NCBI RefSeq assembly: GCF_014899185.1
Contig: NZ_CP045201.1
Location: forward strand, 1-64,000
Source: Pseudooceanicola spongiae
GTDB lineage: Bacteria > Pseudomonadota > Alphaproteobacteria > Rhodobacterales > Rhodobacteraceae
Direction: 5' to 3'
Length of the DNA: 64,000 bases
The notes below the pieces were generated by a model. That model was not told where the DNA came from and searched no databases. It saw nothing but the letters and a program-made list of their open reading frames with translations. A program made the position numbers and the translations under genes. Positions 42,452 to 50,869 of this stretch are shown here, in pieces (positions within the stretch are counted from its first letter, which is position 1; each line of letters starts with the position of its first letter).

Positions 42452-43354
42452 ATGCTCACTGGGAAAACAGCAATCGTCACCGGGGCGGGGCGGGGAATCG
42501 GGCGTGACATCGCGCTGATGATGGCGTCTCGCGGGGCGAATGTGGTTGTGAACGACCTGGGCGGTACAGGTGCCGGGGAGGGCGCCGATCAGACGCCCGC
42601 TCAGCAGGTTGTAGATGAGATCGAGGCTGCCGGTGGCAAGGCCGTTGCCAATTTCGGTAACGTGGCCAAGCCCGAAGATGCCAAGGCCATGTATGAACAG
42701 GCGATGGACACGTTCGACGGCATCGACATCGTGGTCAACAATGCCGGTATCCTGCGCGACATGATCTTTCACAAGATGACGGAGGAGGCCTGGGATTCGG
42801 TGATTGCGGTCCACCTGAAGGGCTGCTTCAACATGGCGCAAGCGGTGGCGGCGCAATTCAAGGTTCAGGCCTCGGGCAACTTCATCAATTTCACCTCGAC
42901 CTCCGGGCTGATCGGCAATTTTGGGCAGGCGAACTATTCCGCGGCCAAGATGGGCATCGTGGGGCTGTCGAAATCCCTGGCGCTTGACATGGCGCGGTTC
43001 AATGTCCGCTCCAACTGCATCGCGCCCTTCGCCTGGTCACGCCTGATTGGCACCATTCCCGCCAACACCGAGGCCGAGAAGGCACGTGTCGAGCGTATCA
43101 AGGATATGACGCCTGCGAAGATCGCGCCGCTCTGCGTGGCTCTGGCGGACCCGACGTGCGAAACGACCGGGCAGATCTTCTGTATCCGCAACAACGAGAT
43201 CTTCCTGATGAGCCAGCCGCGTCCGATCCGCTCGGTTCATCGCTCTGAGGGGTGGACGCCCGAGACTGTGCGTGATCATGCTCTGCCTGCGATGAGTGCC
43301 GATTTCTACCCGCTTGAGCGCTCGGGTGATGTGTTCAGCTGGGACCCGGTCTGA
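42452..43354 (+). CDS. SDR dehydrogenase, multifunctional-enzyme type 2-like
   Basis: A 300-residue SDR with GAGGAGGAG upstream. The cofactor motif TGAGRGIG stands at residues 10-17, the NNAG motif is present, and the catalytic YSAAK lies in GQANYSAAKMGIVG. The VVVNDLGGTGAGEG stretch and the length of 300 match the (3R)-hydroxyacyl-CoA dehydrogenase unit of peroxisomal MFE-2 and its bacterial relatives. That function fits with the MaoC-type hydratase 2 of the neighbouring operon, which makes (R)-3-hydroxyacyl-CoA. Confidence 0.88.
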   Translation: MLTGKTAIVTGAGRGIGRDIALMMASRGANVVVNDLGGTGAGEGADQTPAQQVVDEIEAAGGKAVANFGNVAKPEDAKAMYEQAMDTFDGIDIVVNNAGILRDMIFHKMTEEAWDSVIAVHLKGCFNMAQAVAAQFKVQASGNFINFTSTSGLIGNFGQANYSAAKMGIVGLSKSLALDMARFNVRSNCIAPFAWSRLIGTIPANTEAEKARVERIKDMTPAKIAPLCVALADPTCETTGQIFCIRNNEIFLMSQPRPIRSVHRSEGWTPETVRDHALPAMSADFYPLERSGDVFSWDPV

Positions 43355-43389
43355 CGTGGCACATCGCGTCGCCTCTCGTCGCACGCTTG

Positions 43390-43410
43390 CCCCAGCAGAT
43401 GCTGCTGGGG
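43390..43410 (+). terminator. Hairpin between the SDR and marR genes
   Basis: Perfect nine-base-pair stem CCCCAGCAG / CTGCTGGGG with loop ATG, 36 bases after the SDR stop. No U-run. It may be a processing site or weak terminator in the operon. Confidence 0.5.
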
Positions 43411-43451
43411 TAAAGTCGGCTCTACCCCGTTCCGGGGAGGTGTTCGAGGAT

Positions 43452-43907
43452 ATGGAAATGACCAAGAAATCTTCGCTGAGCGAAGATAACAATCCGATCT
43501 ATCAGGACATTGCGCGTTTCAGGGCCATCCTCTTTGATGCGATGCTCAAACCGCATGACATGACCATGTCTCAGGGCTGGATGCTGGTGCACCTGGTCCG
43601 CGAAAACGGGTTGCGTCAGTCTGATCTGGCGGATCGCATGGATATCGCGACGGTCACCACTTCGAAACTGATCGATCGGCTTGAGGCCCGCGGCTATGTC
43701 GAGCGGCGCCCCCATCCCGACGACCGGCGATCCAACCGGATCTATGCGAGCGAGGCGGCAAAAGAGGTCGTCAAAGTGATGACCAAGATCATCTACGAGG
43801 TCGATGGAATCGCGAACAAGGGCATTTCGGATGAGGATCTGGAAACGACCCTGCGCGTGCTCTTCGTGATGAAGGGCAACCTCAAGGACGCGCTGGCACA
43901 GCGATAA
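43452..43907 (+). CDS. MarR-family transcriptional regulator
   Basis: A 151-residue regulator; ATG 43452 and ATG 43458 are both possible, with GGGGAGG and GAGGA upstream. The winged helix-turn-helix comprises LRQSDLADRMDIATVTTSKL and the wing RRPHPDDRRSNRIYA, with dimer helices at both ends. Its position in the middle of the acyl-CoA gene cluster, and three related palindromes ahead of the cluster's transcription units, make it the likely local repressor. By analogy with other MarR-type regulators of CoA pathways it may respond to a CoA thioester intermediate. Confidence 0.9.
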   Translation: MEMTKKSSLSEDNNPIYQDIARFRAILFDAMLKPHDMTMSQGWMLVHLVRENGLRQSDLADRMDIATVTTSKLIDRLEARGYVERRPHPDDRRSNRIYASEAAKEVVKVMTKIIYEVDGIANKGISDEDLETTLRVLFVMKGNLKDALAQR

Positions 43908-43966
43908 GACCGTCCCGGGCCTGCGCGCCCGGGTGCCGCGCACCGCAATCCGAAAGGACCACCACT

Positions 43967-45166
43967 GTGACGGAGTTCCCATCCGCCGCGCCCCCTCTCG
44001 AGGGGATCCGCATTGTTGAATTCACCGGTCTGGGCCCTGGCCCTTTCGCTGGCATGATGCTGGCCGATATGGGCGCCGAGATCATTCGTATCGACCGGCC
44101 CGGCAGCGGGATCAGCCCGTCGGTCGGGGCGACCGATCCGACGCTGGACTATCTTGCGCGGGGGCGCCGTTCCGTCGCGCTGAACCTGAAGGCACCGGGT
44201 GCGGTTGATGTCGCGCTGCGGCTGATTAAGGATGCTGACGGGCTGATCGAGGGCTTTCGCCCCGGCGTGATGGAGCGCCTTGGTCTGGGGCCGGATGTGG
44301 CTTTGTCCTGCAATCCACGTCTCGTTTACGGCCGCATGACAGGCTGGGGACAGACGGGTCCGGTTTCCGCCGCAGCGGGCCACGATCTGAATTATATCGC
44401 CCTCTCTGGCGCGCTCTGGGCGAGTGGTTCGGCGGATGGACCACCTGCGTTTCCGCTGAACCTGCTTGGGGATTTCGGCGGGGGTGGGATGTTTCTGGCT
44501 TACGGGATGCTCGCCGGTTTTCTGAAGGCGGCGCGGACCGGGCAGGGCGATGTGATCGATGCCGCGATCTGCGACGGCATGAGTACGCTGATGGCCATGA
44601 TCCATTCTCAGCGGGCCATGGGCAAATGGCGCGATACGCGGCAGTCAAACTCTCTGGACGGCGGCGTGCCCTGGTATGGTGTCTATGAATGTGCGGATGG
44701 CGGCTGGATCACCATTGGCGCGCTGGAGCCGCAATTCTGGGCCCGGCTGCTGGACTTGCTGAGATTGGATCCTGCGCAGATGGGGGACCGCTCTGATCGC
44801 AGCACCTGGGCTGCCATGCGTGCGACTCTGTCCGCCCTGTTTCTGAGCCAGAGCCGGGATCACTGGTGCGCACTTCTGGAAGGAACAGACGCCTGTTTCG
44901 CGCCGGTGCTCAGCCCGGCCGAGGCTGCATCTCATCCCCATAATCTCGCCAGAGGCGTTTTCGCACAAGGGCCCGGCGACCAGCCAATGCCGGCTCCTAG
45001 GTTTGCACACTCGCAAACGCCACTGCCCGCAAAGCCGCCCTTGCCGGGTGCTGACAGCCGCTCGGTGCTGGTGGACGCAGGTTTCGCCGCGGAAGAGATC
45101 GCGGCGCTTGTCCAGTCCGGCGCGGTTGCCTGCGCCACGGATCATTCAGAGGAGGACCCATCGTGA
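43967..45166 (+). CDS. Alpha-methylacyl-CoA racemase-like CoA-transferase family protein
   Basis: A 399-residue protein starting at GTG. It follows the AMACR branch of the family. The racemase His is in AGHDLNYIALSGAL (His 139) and the Asp is in NLLGDFGGGGM (Asp 169), keeping the 30-residue spacing seen in the mycobacterial racemase. AMACR inverts the alpha carbon of 2-methyl-branched acyl-CoA esters so that stereospecific acyl-CoA dehydrogenases can act. This points to a methyl-branched substrate such as an isoprenoid or a sterol side chain. The stop overlaps the next start (GTGA). Confidence 0.88.
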   Translation: MTEFPSAAPPLEGIRIVEFTGLGPGPFAGMMLADMGAEIIRIDRPGSGISPSVGATDPTLDYLARGRRSVALNLKAPGAVDVALRLIKDADGLIEGFRPGVMERLGLGPDVALSCNPRLVYGRMTGWGQTGPVSAAAGHDLNYIALSGALWASGSADGPPAFPLNLLGDFGGGGMFLAYGMLAGFLKAARTGQGDVIDAAICDGMSTLMAMIHSQRAMGKWRDTRQSNSLDGGVPWYGVYECADGGWITIGALEPQFWARLLDLLRLDPAQMGDRSDRSTWAAMRATLSALFLSQSRDHWCALLEGTDACFAPVLSPAEAASHPHNLARGVFAQGPGDQPMPAPRFAHSQTPLPAKPPLPGADSRSVLVDAGFAAEEIAALVQSGAVACATDHSEEDPS

Positions 45167-46164
45167 CATTGCCTGCGATCCTGCAGACCCTTCGCCTGCC
45201 GCTTATCGGCAGTCCACTATTCATCATATCAACGCCTGAACTGGTCATCGCGCAATGCAAGGCGGGCATCGTAGGGTCTTTTCCCGCGCTGAACGCCCGT
45301 GAAAAGGATGGACAGAGCCTTGATGCCTGGCTGACGCATATCCGCGAAGAACTCGACCGTCACAATCAGGCCAATCCCGACAGGCCCGCAGCCCCTTATG
45401 CGGTGAACCAGATCGTCCACCGCTCGAACACGCGGTTGCAGCAGGACCTGGATATCTGCGCGCGCCACGAGGTGCCTTTGTGGATCACCTCACTGGGGGC
45501 GCGTGTCGAGGTCAACGAGGCCGCACACTCCTGCGGCGGGCTGGTGCTGCATGATGTGATCAACAACCGCTTTGCCCACAAGGCGATCGAGAAGGGCGCG
45601 GATGGTCTGATCGCGGTGTCGGCTGGTGCCGGTGGACATGCCGGGACGCAATCGCCCCTCGCTCTCGTGCAGGAGATTCGCGACTGGTTCGATGGGCCGC
45701 TGTTCCTGTCTGGTGCCATTGCGCGGGGCGACAGCTTGCTTGCGGCGCTCGCGATGGGGGCGGACGGCGGCTATGCCGGGTCGGCCTTTATCGCAACCGA
45801 GGAGGCCAATGCGGTGCCAGCCTACAAGCAGATGATCGCGGATCACGCGGCCGAGGATATCGTCTATTCGAACTATTTCACCGGGGTCTGGGGCAACTAC
45901 CTCAAGCCGTCGGTTGCGGCTGCGGGGATGGACCCCGATGCGCTGGAGCAATCTGACCCGTCGCGCATGAACTTTGGGGAAACGCGCGAAAAGCCCAAGA
46001 GCTGGAAGGATATCTGGGGCGCGGGCCAGGGGATCGGTGCGGTGCGGGATATCGTGTCCGTGGAGGGCCTGATCGCGCGCATGGAGCAGGAGTTCATCGC
46101 CGCGCAGAGCCGTCTGGCGCGGCAGCTGAAACCTCGCCAGATCCCTGTCCCGGCGGCTGGCTGA
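45163..46164 (+). CDS. Nitronate monooxygenase / 2-nitropropane dioxygenase family protein
   Basis: A 333-residue TIM-barrel flavoprotein. FMN-binding features include VGSFPALNAREKD near the start, VSAGAGGHAGTQSPLALVQE at about 152-171 (glycine-rich phosphate-binding loop and His), and GADGGYAGSAFIATEEA. The family oxidises alkyl nitronates, but many members in acyl-CoA clusters act as enoyl-type reductases or oxidases of unknown substrate. GTG start overlaps the racemase stop by four bases, so it belongs to the same operon. Its role in the pathway is unclear. Confidence 0.88.
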   Translation: MTLPAILQTLRLPLIGSPLFIISTPELVIAQCKAGIVGSFPALNAREKDGQSLDAWLTHIREELDRHNQANPDRPAAPYAVNQIVHRSNTRLQQDLDICARHEVPLWITSLGARVEVNEAAHSCGGLVLHDVINNRFAHKAIEKGADGLIAVSAGAGGHAGTQSPLALVQEIRDWFDGPLFLSGAIARGDSLLAALAMGADGGYAGSAFIATEEANAVPAYKQMIADHAAEDIVYSNYFTGVWGNYLKPSVAAAGMDPDALEQSDPSRMNFGETREKPKSWKDIWGAGQGIGAVRDIVSVEGLIARMEQEFIAAQSRLARQLKPRQIPVPAAG

Positions 46165-46220
46165 TTGAGCGCCCATGCGCGGCCAAAGGTTGGAGGAACC
46201 GGGGCGCGCGTGGGTCAAAT

Positions 46221-46251
46221 AGATTGCTTGATAATAATTATCATGCTATCT
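46221..46251. promoter_or_regulatory. Operator-like site C (MarR-type), 31-bp palindrome before dctP
   Basis: Fifteen-base arms around a central A at 46236, with 13 of 15 positions paired: AGATnGCnTGATAAT, then its complement. The inner TGATAAT-A-ATTATCA is perfect. It is the most symmetric of three related sites. It lies 56 bases upstream of the dctP start and would cover the promoter of the transporter operon. Confidence 0.72.
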
Positions 46252-46306
46252 AATGTTGGTGGAGCACGCTGGCTGGAGACCGGAGTGCCCACCTAGGGAG
46301 GAAATC

Positions 46307-47362
46307 ATGAAATACTTTCTGAAATCGGCCGCGACGGTCGGTCTTCTAAGCGTATCGACCCTGTCCGCGCAGGCAAACACGATCCTGATCGCCAACGAAC
46401 CGGGGCCCAATCGTGGGGCGCGCGCAGAGGCCATCGAACATCTGGCACAGCAGATCAGCGAACGCACGAATGGCGAGGTCACGGTTGAACAGAACTGGGG
46501 CGGGGCGCTGTTCAAGTCTGAGGCCGCGCTTGCTTCGCTCTCTGCCGGTGTGGCGGACATGGGCGTGATCATCGGCTCATATGCCGAGTCGGAATTCCCC
46601 GAGTTGCAGATTGGCGGCCTGTTACTGAAGCCTGCCAACACCTGGGTGATGATGAAGGCCATGTACGAACTGTTCACGACGAACGAGTACGTGAAACAGC
46701 GCATGGACGATATGAACATCGTCTATATGCAGCCCTACTCTCTCTCGCCCCAGATCCTGGCCTGTCGTGGTGAGGGCATACGCTCCGTCGCTGACATCAA
46801 GGGTACGAAGATTGCTCATACTGGCGCGTCTGGCGATGTCTTCTCGGTACTTGGCGGCAATATGGTCAAGATGCCGATCTATGACGTCTTTCAGGGCATG
46901 GAGACCGGTCTGATCGACTGCTCTGTGACCTACGCTTATTTCGCCGTCGCCAGCAATCTGAACGAAAAGGTCGACACGATGGTCGACCTGCGGTTCAGCA
47001 CCGTGACCAGCCTTGCAACCTTCATGAACAAGTTCACCTTCGAGAGCCTCTCGGAGCAGGAACAGGAAGCAATTCTGAGCATCGGCCCCGACCTGATCGA
47101 TTATTACGGTGAGAGTTTAGAGGCCGCCGATACGAAAGCTCTGGAGACGCTGCAGACCGGCGAATATGCCGTGGAATTCGTCGACATGCCGGACGCTGAC
47201 TACGCGGTGCTGCAAGAGGCCGCCGCGCCGACAATCGAGAAGTGGAAGCGGGATGTGGCCACTTACGGAGGCGACGGCGACGCCCTTCTGGCTGAGCTTT
47301 ACGCGCTGATGGACAAGTGGACCCAGGTCATGGAAACCGAAGGTTTGCCCTGGACCCGCTGA
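46307..47362 (+). CDS. dctP: TRAP transporter substrate-binding protein, DctP family (second system)
   Basis: A 351-residue periplasmic receptor. Start 46307 follows GGGAGGAAATC; the frame from 46253 covers the palindrome and is rejected. Signal peptide: KSAATVGLLSVSTLSAQANT. The DctP core is seen in VEQNWGGALFKSEAALASLS and GIRSVADIKGTKIA, with the family Arg likely in that region. It shares only family-level similarity with the receptor at 2934-4022, so the two import different acids. As first gene of the import operon it is probably induced with the acyl-CoA genes. Confidence 0.92.
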   Translation: MKYFLKSAATVGLLSVSTLSAQANTILIANEPGPNRGARAEAIEHLAQQISERTNGEVTVEQNWGGALFKSEAALASLSAGVADMGVIIGSYAESEFPELQIGGLLLKPANTWVMMKAMYELFTTNEYVKQRMDDMNIVYMQPYSLSPQILACRGEGIRSVADIKGTKIAHTGASGDVFSVLGGNMVKMPIYDVFQGMETGLIDCSVTYAYFAVASNLNEKVDTMVDLRFSTVTSLATFMNKFTFESLSEQEQEAILSIGPDLIDYYGESLEAADTKALETLQTGEYAVEFVDMPDADYAVLQEAAAPTIEKWKRDVATYGGDGDALLAELYALMDKWTQVMETEGLPWTR

Positions 47363-47373
47363 TCCCGCGCTGA

Positions 47374-47400
47374 AGAGCCCGGGCGACCTGCGCGGGCTCT
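47374..47400 (+). promoter_or_regulatory. Intercistronic hairpin between dctP and dctQ
   Basis: Eight-base-pair stem AGAGCCCG / CGGGCTCT with an 11-base loop, 12 bases after the dctP stop, no U-run. It probably stabilises the receptor message relative to the permease message, as the oppA-oppB hairpin does. Confidence 0.6.
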
Positions 47401-47437
47401 GAACCCCAAATGCCGTTCTATCATCAGGAAGACCGTC

Positions 47438-47929
47438 ATGAAACGTATCGAGTACCTTCTCGATTCGATGGCCGCGATTGCCATCCTCATACTTTGCCTG
47501 CTGATCAGCGCCAATATCATTGCGCGCGAGATCTTTTTGGTGGGCATTCCCGACATCATCGTCTTCGTGCAGGAACTGCTGGTACCTGCCATCCTGTTCC
47601 CGCTGAGCGCTGCCACTGCCGCGCGTGCGCACATCGCCATCGAATTTATCGCGGCGCAGTTTCCAGATGTCATGAACCGATGGATCGCCGTTCTGGCGGC
47701 CCTGCTGGGCTTGCTTGTCGCGACCGTACTTCTGTGCGCCGGCTGGTTCGAATTCTGGAAAACCTTTTCCTCCGGCACGCATTTCGGAGGCGAGTTCAGG
47801 CTGCCGAAATGGCCAGGCCGGGCGCTGTTCGTGCTGGCGATGCTCTTTTTTGAAATTCGCCTGCTCCATATTCTTTGGGTCGATCTGAGAGCCGCCGTCA
47901 CCGGCCGACCCGCCCCAGAAAAGCTGTGA
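47438..47929 (+). CDS. dctQ: TRAP transporter small permease, DctQ family (second system)
   Basis: A 163-residue membrane protein with about four helices. It opens with YLLDSMAAIAILILCLLISA and has the family's NIIAREIFLVGIPDIIVFVQ stretch, where the Asn/Arg-Glu and a PD pair are conserved. A GGAAGACCGTC site precedes the ATG, and the gene is separated from dctP by a hairpin. It pairs with the DctM subunit 15 bases downstream. Confidence 0.88.
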   Translation: MKRIEYLLDSMAAIAILILCLLISANIIAREIFLVGIPDIIVFVQELLVPAILFPLSAATAARAHIAIEFIAAQFPDVMNRWIAVLAALLGLLVATVLLCAGWFEFWKTFSSGTHFGGEFRLPKWPGRALFVLAMLFFEIRLLHILWVDLRAAVTGRPAPEKL

Positions 47930-47944
47930 GCGGAAAGGACTGAA

Positions 47945-49285
47945 ATGGACTTAGCAATTGTCGGCTATGTCGCCTGCGCACTTGTCATCTTGCTGCTGGC
48001 GATCCGTGTGCCTATCGCCTTTGCCATCGGCAGTGTGGCGGTGGGAGCGATCTTCATCGTCTTTGCCTTCCGGACGGGCACCTTTCAGCCCGACCGTGCC
48101 ATGTGGACCACCCTGTCGCTGGCCTTCTCGTCCAGCTTCGATCTGGTGCACAGCTATGATCTGTCGATGATCCCGCTGTTCATCGCGCTTGGCCATATCG
48201 CCTACAAGGCCGGGATCACAACTGAGATCTATGAGGCAGCCCGTGTCTGGCTTGCACGTCTGCCGGGCGGCGTCGCAATCGCCTCGATCGCCGGGTGTGG
48301 TGGGTTTTCGGCGATCTCCGGGTCCTCGATCGCCTGCGCCTCCACCATGGGTCGGATCTGCACCCCTGAGATGTTGCGTCTGAACTATGATCCTCGCCTT
48401 GCCACCGCGTCGGTCGCCGCAGGTGGTACGCTGGGGTCGCTGATCCCGCCGTCGGTCCTGTTCATCATCTACGGCATCTTCACCGAAACTTCGATCAGCA
48501 AGCTCTTTCTGGCAGGAATTCTGCCCGGGCTGCTGTCGCTGATCGGCTATGCGCTGGTGGTTGTGTTCTGGGTCAAGCGGAGCCCTGAAATCGCCCCTGT
48601 TTCCAACATCGTTTTCACCGGCAAACAAAAGCTGCGTGCGGCGATCGGGACTTGGCCGGCTGTTCTTCTGTTTATCATGGTGGTCGGCGGTATCTATGGT
48701 GGCATTTTCACGGCAACCGAGGCCGCGGCGCTGTCACTACTGTTTGCGACGCTGCTCGGCATCGCCCGTGGCAAGATCCGGCTCCGCGAAGTGGTGCCTT
48801 TGCTGCGTGATACCATGGTGACCACGGGGGCAATCTTCTTCATCGCGGCCTGCGCCAAGATCTTTGTGGCCCTGATCGCGCTGACCGGCTTGTCGGGATC
48901 GCTTGTTGGCTTGCTGGATGCCTCGGACATCGGCCCGTTGACCTTCCTGCTGATGGTGTCGCTGATCTACATCCTGCTGGGCATGTTCCTGGATCCGATC
49001 GGGATCATGGTGCTGACCCTGCCGCTAATGATCCCGATGGTGGAAAGCTACGACATGAACCTGATCTGGTTCGGTGTCGTGATCGTCAAGTTGCTGGAAA
49101 TCGGCCTAATCACCCCGCCCGTCGGCCTGAACGTCTTTGTGCTGGCCGGGGTGCTCGAGGAACGCAAAGTCGATATCGGCACCATCTTCGCGGGTGTCAT
49201 GCGCTTTCTCGTCAGCGATCTGATCGTGCTGATCCTGTTGATCGCAATTCCCGCCATATCGCTCATCATACCACTGTCCATGTGA
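47945..49285 (+). CDS. dctM: TRAP transporter large permease, DctM family (second system)
   Basis: A 446-residue protein with about twelve or thirteen membrane segments and the length typical of DctM. Family blocks include SIAGCGGFSAISGSSIACAS, GTLGSLIPPSVLFIIYGIFT and GLITPPVGLNVFVLAGV. It is the Na+-coupled channel of the second TRAP importer. An acyl-CoA ligase gene follows 23 bases later in the same direction, which links uptake to activation of the imported acid. Confidence 0.93.
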   Translation: MDLAIVGYVACALVILLLAIRVPIAFAIGSVAVGAIFIVFAFRTGTFQPDRAMWTTLSLAFSSSFDLVHSYDLSMIPLFIALGHIAYKAGITTEIYEAARVWLARLPGGVAIASIAGCGGFSAISGSSIACASTMGRICTPEMLRLNYDPRLATASVAAGGTLGSLIPPSVLFIIYGIFTETSISKLFLAGILPGLLSLIGYALVVVFWVKRSPEIAPVSNIVFTGKQKLRAAIGTWPAVLLFIMVVGGIYGGIFTATEAAALSLLFATLLGIARGKIRLREVVPLLRDTMVTTGAIFFIAACAKIFVALIALTGLSGSLVGLLDASDIGPLTFLLMVSLIYILLGMFLDPIGIMVLTLPLMIPMVESYDMNLIWFGVVIVKLLEIGLITPPVGLNVFVLAGVLEERKVDIGTIFAGVMRFLVSDLIVLILLIAIPAISLIIPLSM

Positions 49286-49308
49286 GACCCAGTCCAGGAA
49301 GGTTGCCC

Positions 49309-50835
49309 ATGCGTATGTTTACTCCGCCCGAGGTCGAAGACGAAGTCTTCCTCAGCTTCGGCCACGCCATTGCCCGAAATGCCACCGCTCTGGTCCGGAA
49401 ACCTGCCCTGATCCTTGGGGACCACCAGGTCAGCTGGGCTGAGTTCGGGGACCGGGTCGCACGCACTGCCGGGCGACTGGCGGCGGCGGGGCAGGGGCCC
49501 GGGACCATGGTCGCCAGCCTGTCTGAAAACTCGGCCGAGCACGTCGTGCTCTACTGTGCCGTGGTGGCGGTTGGAGCCTGCATCGTGCCCTTGCCGGTCA
49601 GCGCGACCGGCGAGGCGCTGCAACGCATGGTCGCGGATTGCGGGGCGGAACTGCTTTTCGCCTCGGCCTCGCAAAGGCCAATCGCGGATCAAATGGGAGA
49701 TGTGCAGGTCATAGATCTCGACCAGCTCTCGGATTGGGTGGGAAAGAGCGCTCCCGCCGCTCCGGCCGAGGTCACGTCGGACGATTTCTTCAATGTCATC
49801 TATTCATCGGGCACCACGGGCCTGCCCAAGGGGATCGTCCACGATCACCGTTTCCGCTCTCGGCAGCTGGCACGGATCGGCCGCTTTGGTGTGACGGCAG
49901 AGGCGCGGATGATCATCTCGACCCCTCTTTATTCCAACACGACGCTGTTCGGCATGTTGCCCGCGATCATGCTGGGCGCAACACTGGTGGTGATGACAAA
50001 GTTCGATACGCTTGAGTTTCTGGAGCTCAGTCAGCGCCACAAGCTGACTCATGCGACCCTCGTGCCCGTGCAATATACGCGACTGATGGCCGAGCCGCGT
50101 TTTGACGAATACGACCTCAGTTCCTACAGTTGCAAGTTCTCGACCTCGGCGCCACTGCCACCTGCATTGATCGCGCAGGTGATAGAGCGCTGGCCCGGCA
50201 ACCTCATCGAAGTCTACGGGATGACCGAGGGTGGCCTGTCCACGGCGCTCAATTGCAGGGACTTTCCCGACAAGTGGGACACGGTCGGGCGACCGGGGGA
50301 TGGGGTGGATATGCGCGTCATCGACGACACCGGAGCCGAACTGCCGCCGGGGGGCTATGGTGAGGTGGTCGGCCGTTCCGGCTCCATGATGCCGGCCTAC
50401 CTCAACCTGCCCGACAAATCCGCCGAGCTGCTCTGGCGCAGTCCGCAGGGTGAGGATTTCATCCGTTCCGGTGATATGGGGCGCTTTGACGCCGACGGCT
50501 TCCTGCATCTGCTGGATCGCAAGAAGGACATGATCATTTCGGGCGGCTTCAATATCTATGCCGCCGATCTGGAGGCGGTGTTGCATCGCCATCCGGATGT
50601 GGCCGATGCAGCGGTCATCGCGGTTCCGAGCGAGGCCTGGGGGGAAACGCCGCTTGCTTTTGTCGTGCTGCGCCCGGGCGCGGATTGCGAGGCTGAGGTG
50701 GTGAAGGGCTGGGCCAATGCTCAGCTGGGTAAGACGCAGCGGATCTCTGCGGTGGAAGTGTGTACAGATCTGCCGCGCAGTGAGATCGGCAAAGTCCTGA
50801 AGCGCGAGCTTCGCGCGCCCTATTGGAAAGAGTAG
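49309..50835 (+). CDS. Acyl-CoA ligase (AMP-forming), linked to the TRAP importer
   Basis: A 508-residue ANL-superfamily protein; ATG 49309 has AGGAAGG upstream. Motifs: VIYSSGTTGLPKGIVHDH (ATP loop), VYGMTEGGLST, RSGDMGRFDADGFLHLLDRK and the catalytic Lys near the end in LPRSEIGKVLKREL. It is distinct from the ligase at 39591-41171, mainly in the substrate-binding middle region. Its place at the end of the TRAP operon suggests that it activates the acid delivered by that importer. Confidence 0.9.
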   Translation: MRMFTPPEVEDEVFLSFGHAIARNATALVRKPALILGDHQVSWAEFGDRVARTAGRLAAAGQGPGTMVASLSENSAEHVVLYCAVVAVGACIVPLPVSATGEALQRMVADCGAELLFASASQRPIADQMGDVQVIDLDQLSDWVGKSAPAAPAEVTSDDFFNVIYSSGTTGLPKGIVHDHRFRSRQLARIGRFGVTAEARMIISTPLYSNTTLFGMLPAIMLGATLVVMTKFDTLEFLELSQRHKLTHATLVPVQYTRLMAEPRFDEYDLSSYSCKFSTSAPLPPALIAQVIERWPGNLIEVYGMTEGGLSTALNCRDFPDKWDTVGRPGDGVDMRVIDDTGAELPPGGYGEVVGRSGSMMPAYLNLPDKSAELLWRSPQGEDFIRSGDMGRFDADGFLHLLDRKKDMIISGGFNIYAADLEAVLHRHPDVADAAVIAVPSEAWGETPLAFVVLRPGADCEAEVVKGWANAQLGKTQRISAVEVCTDLPRSEIGKVLKRELRAPYWKE

Positions 50836-50869
50836 GGCAGAGGTGCGGCTTTTCCTGTCAGCTCGGCCA

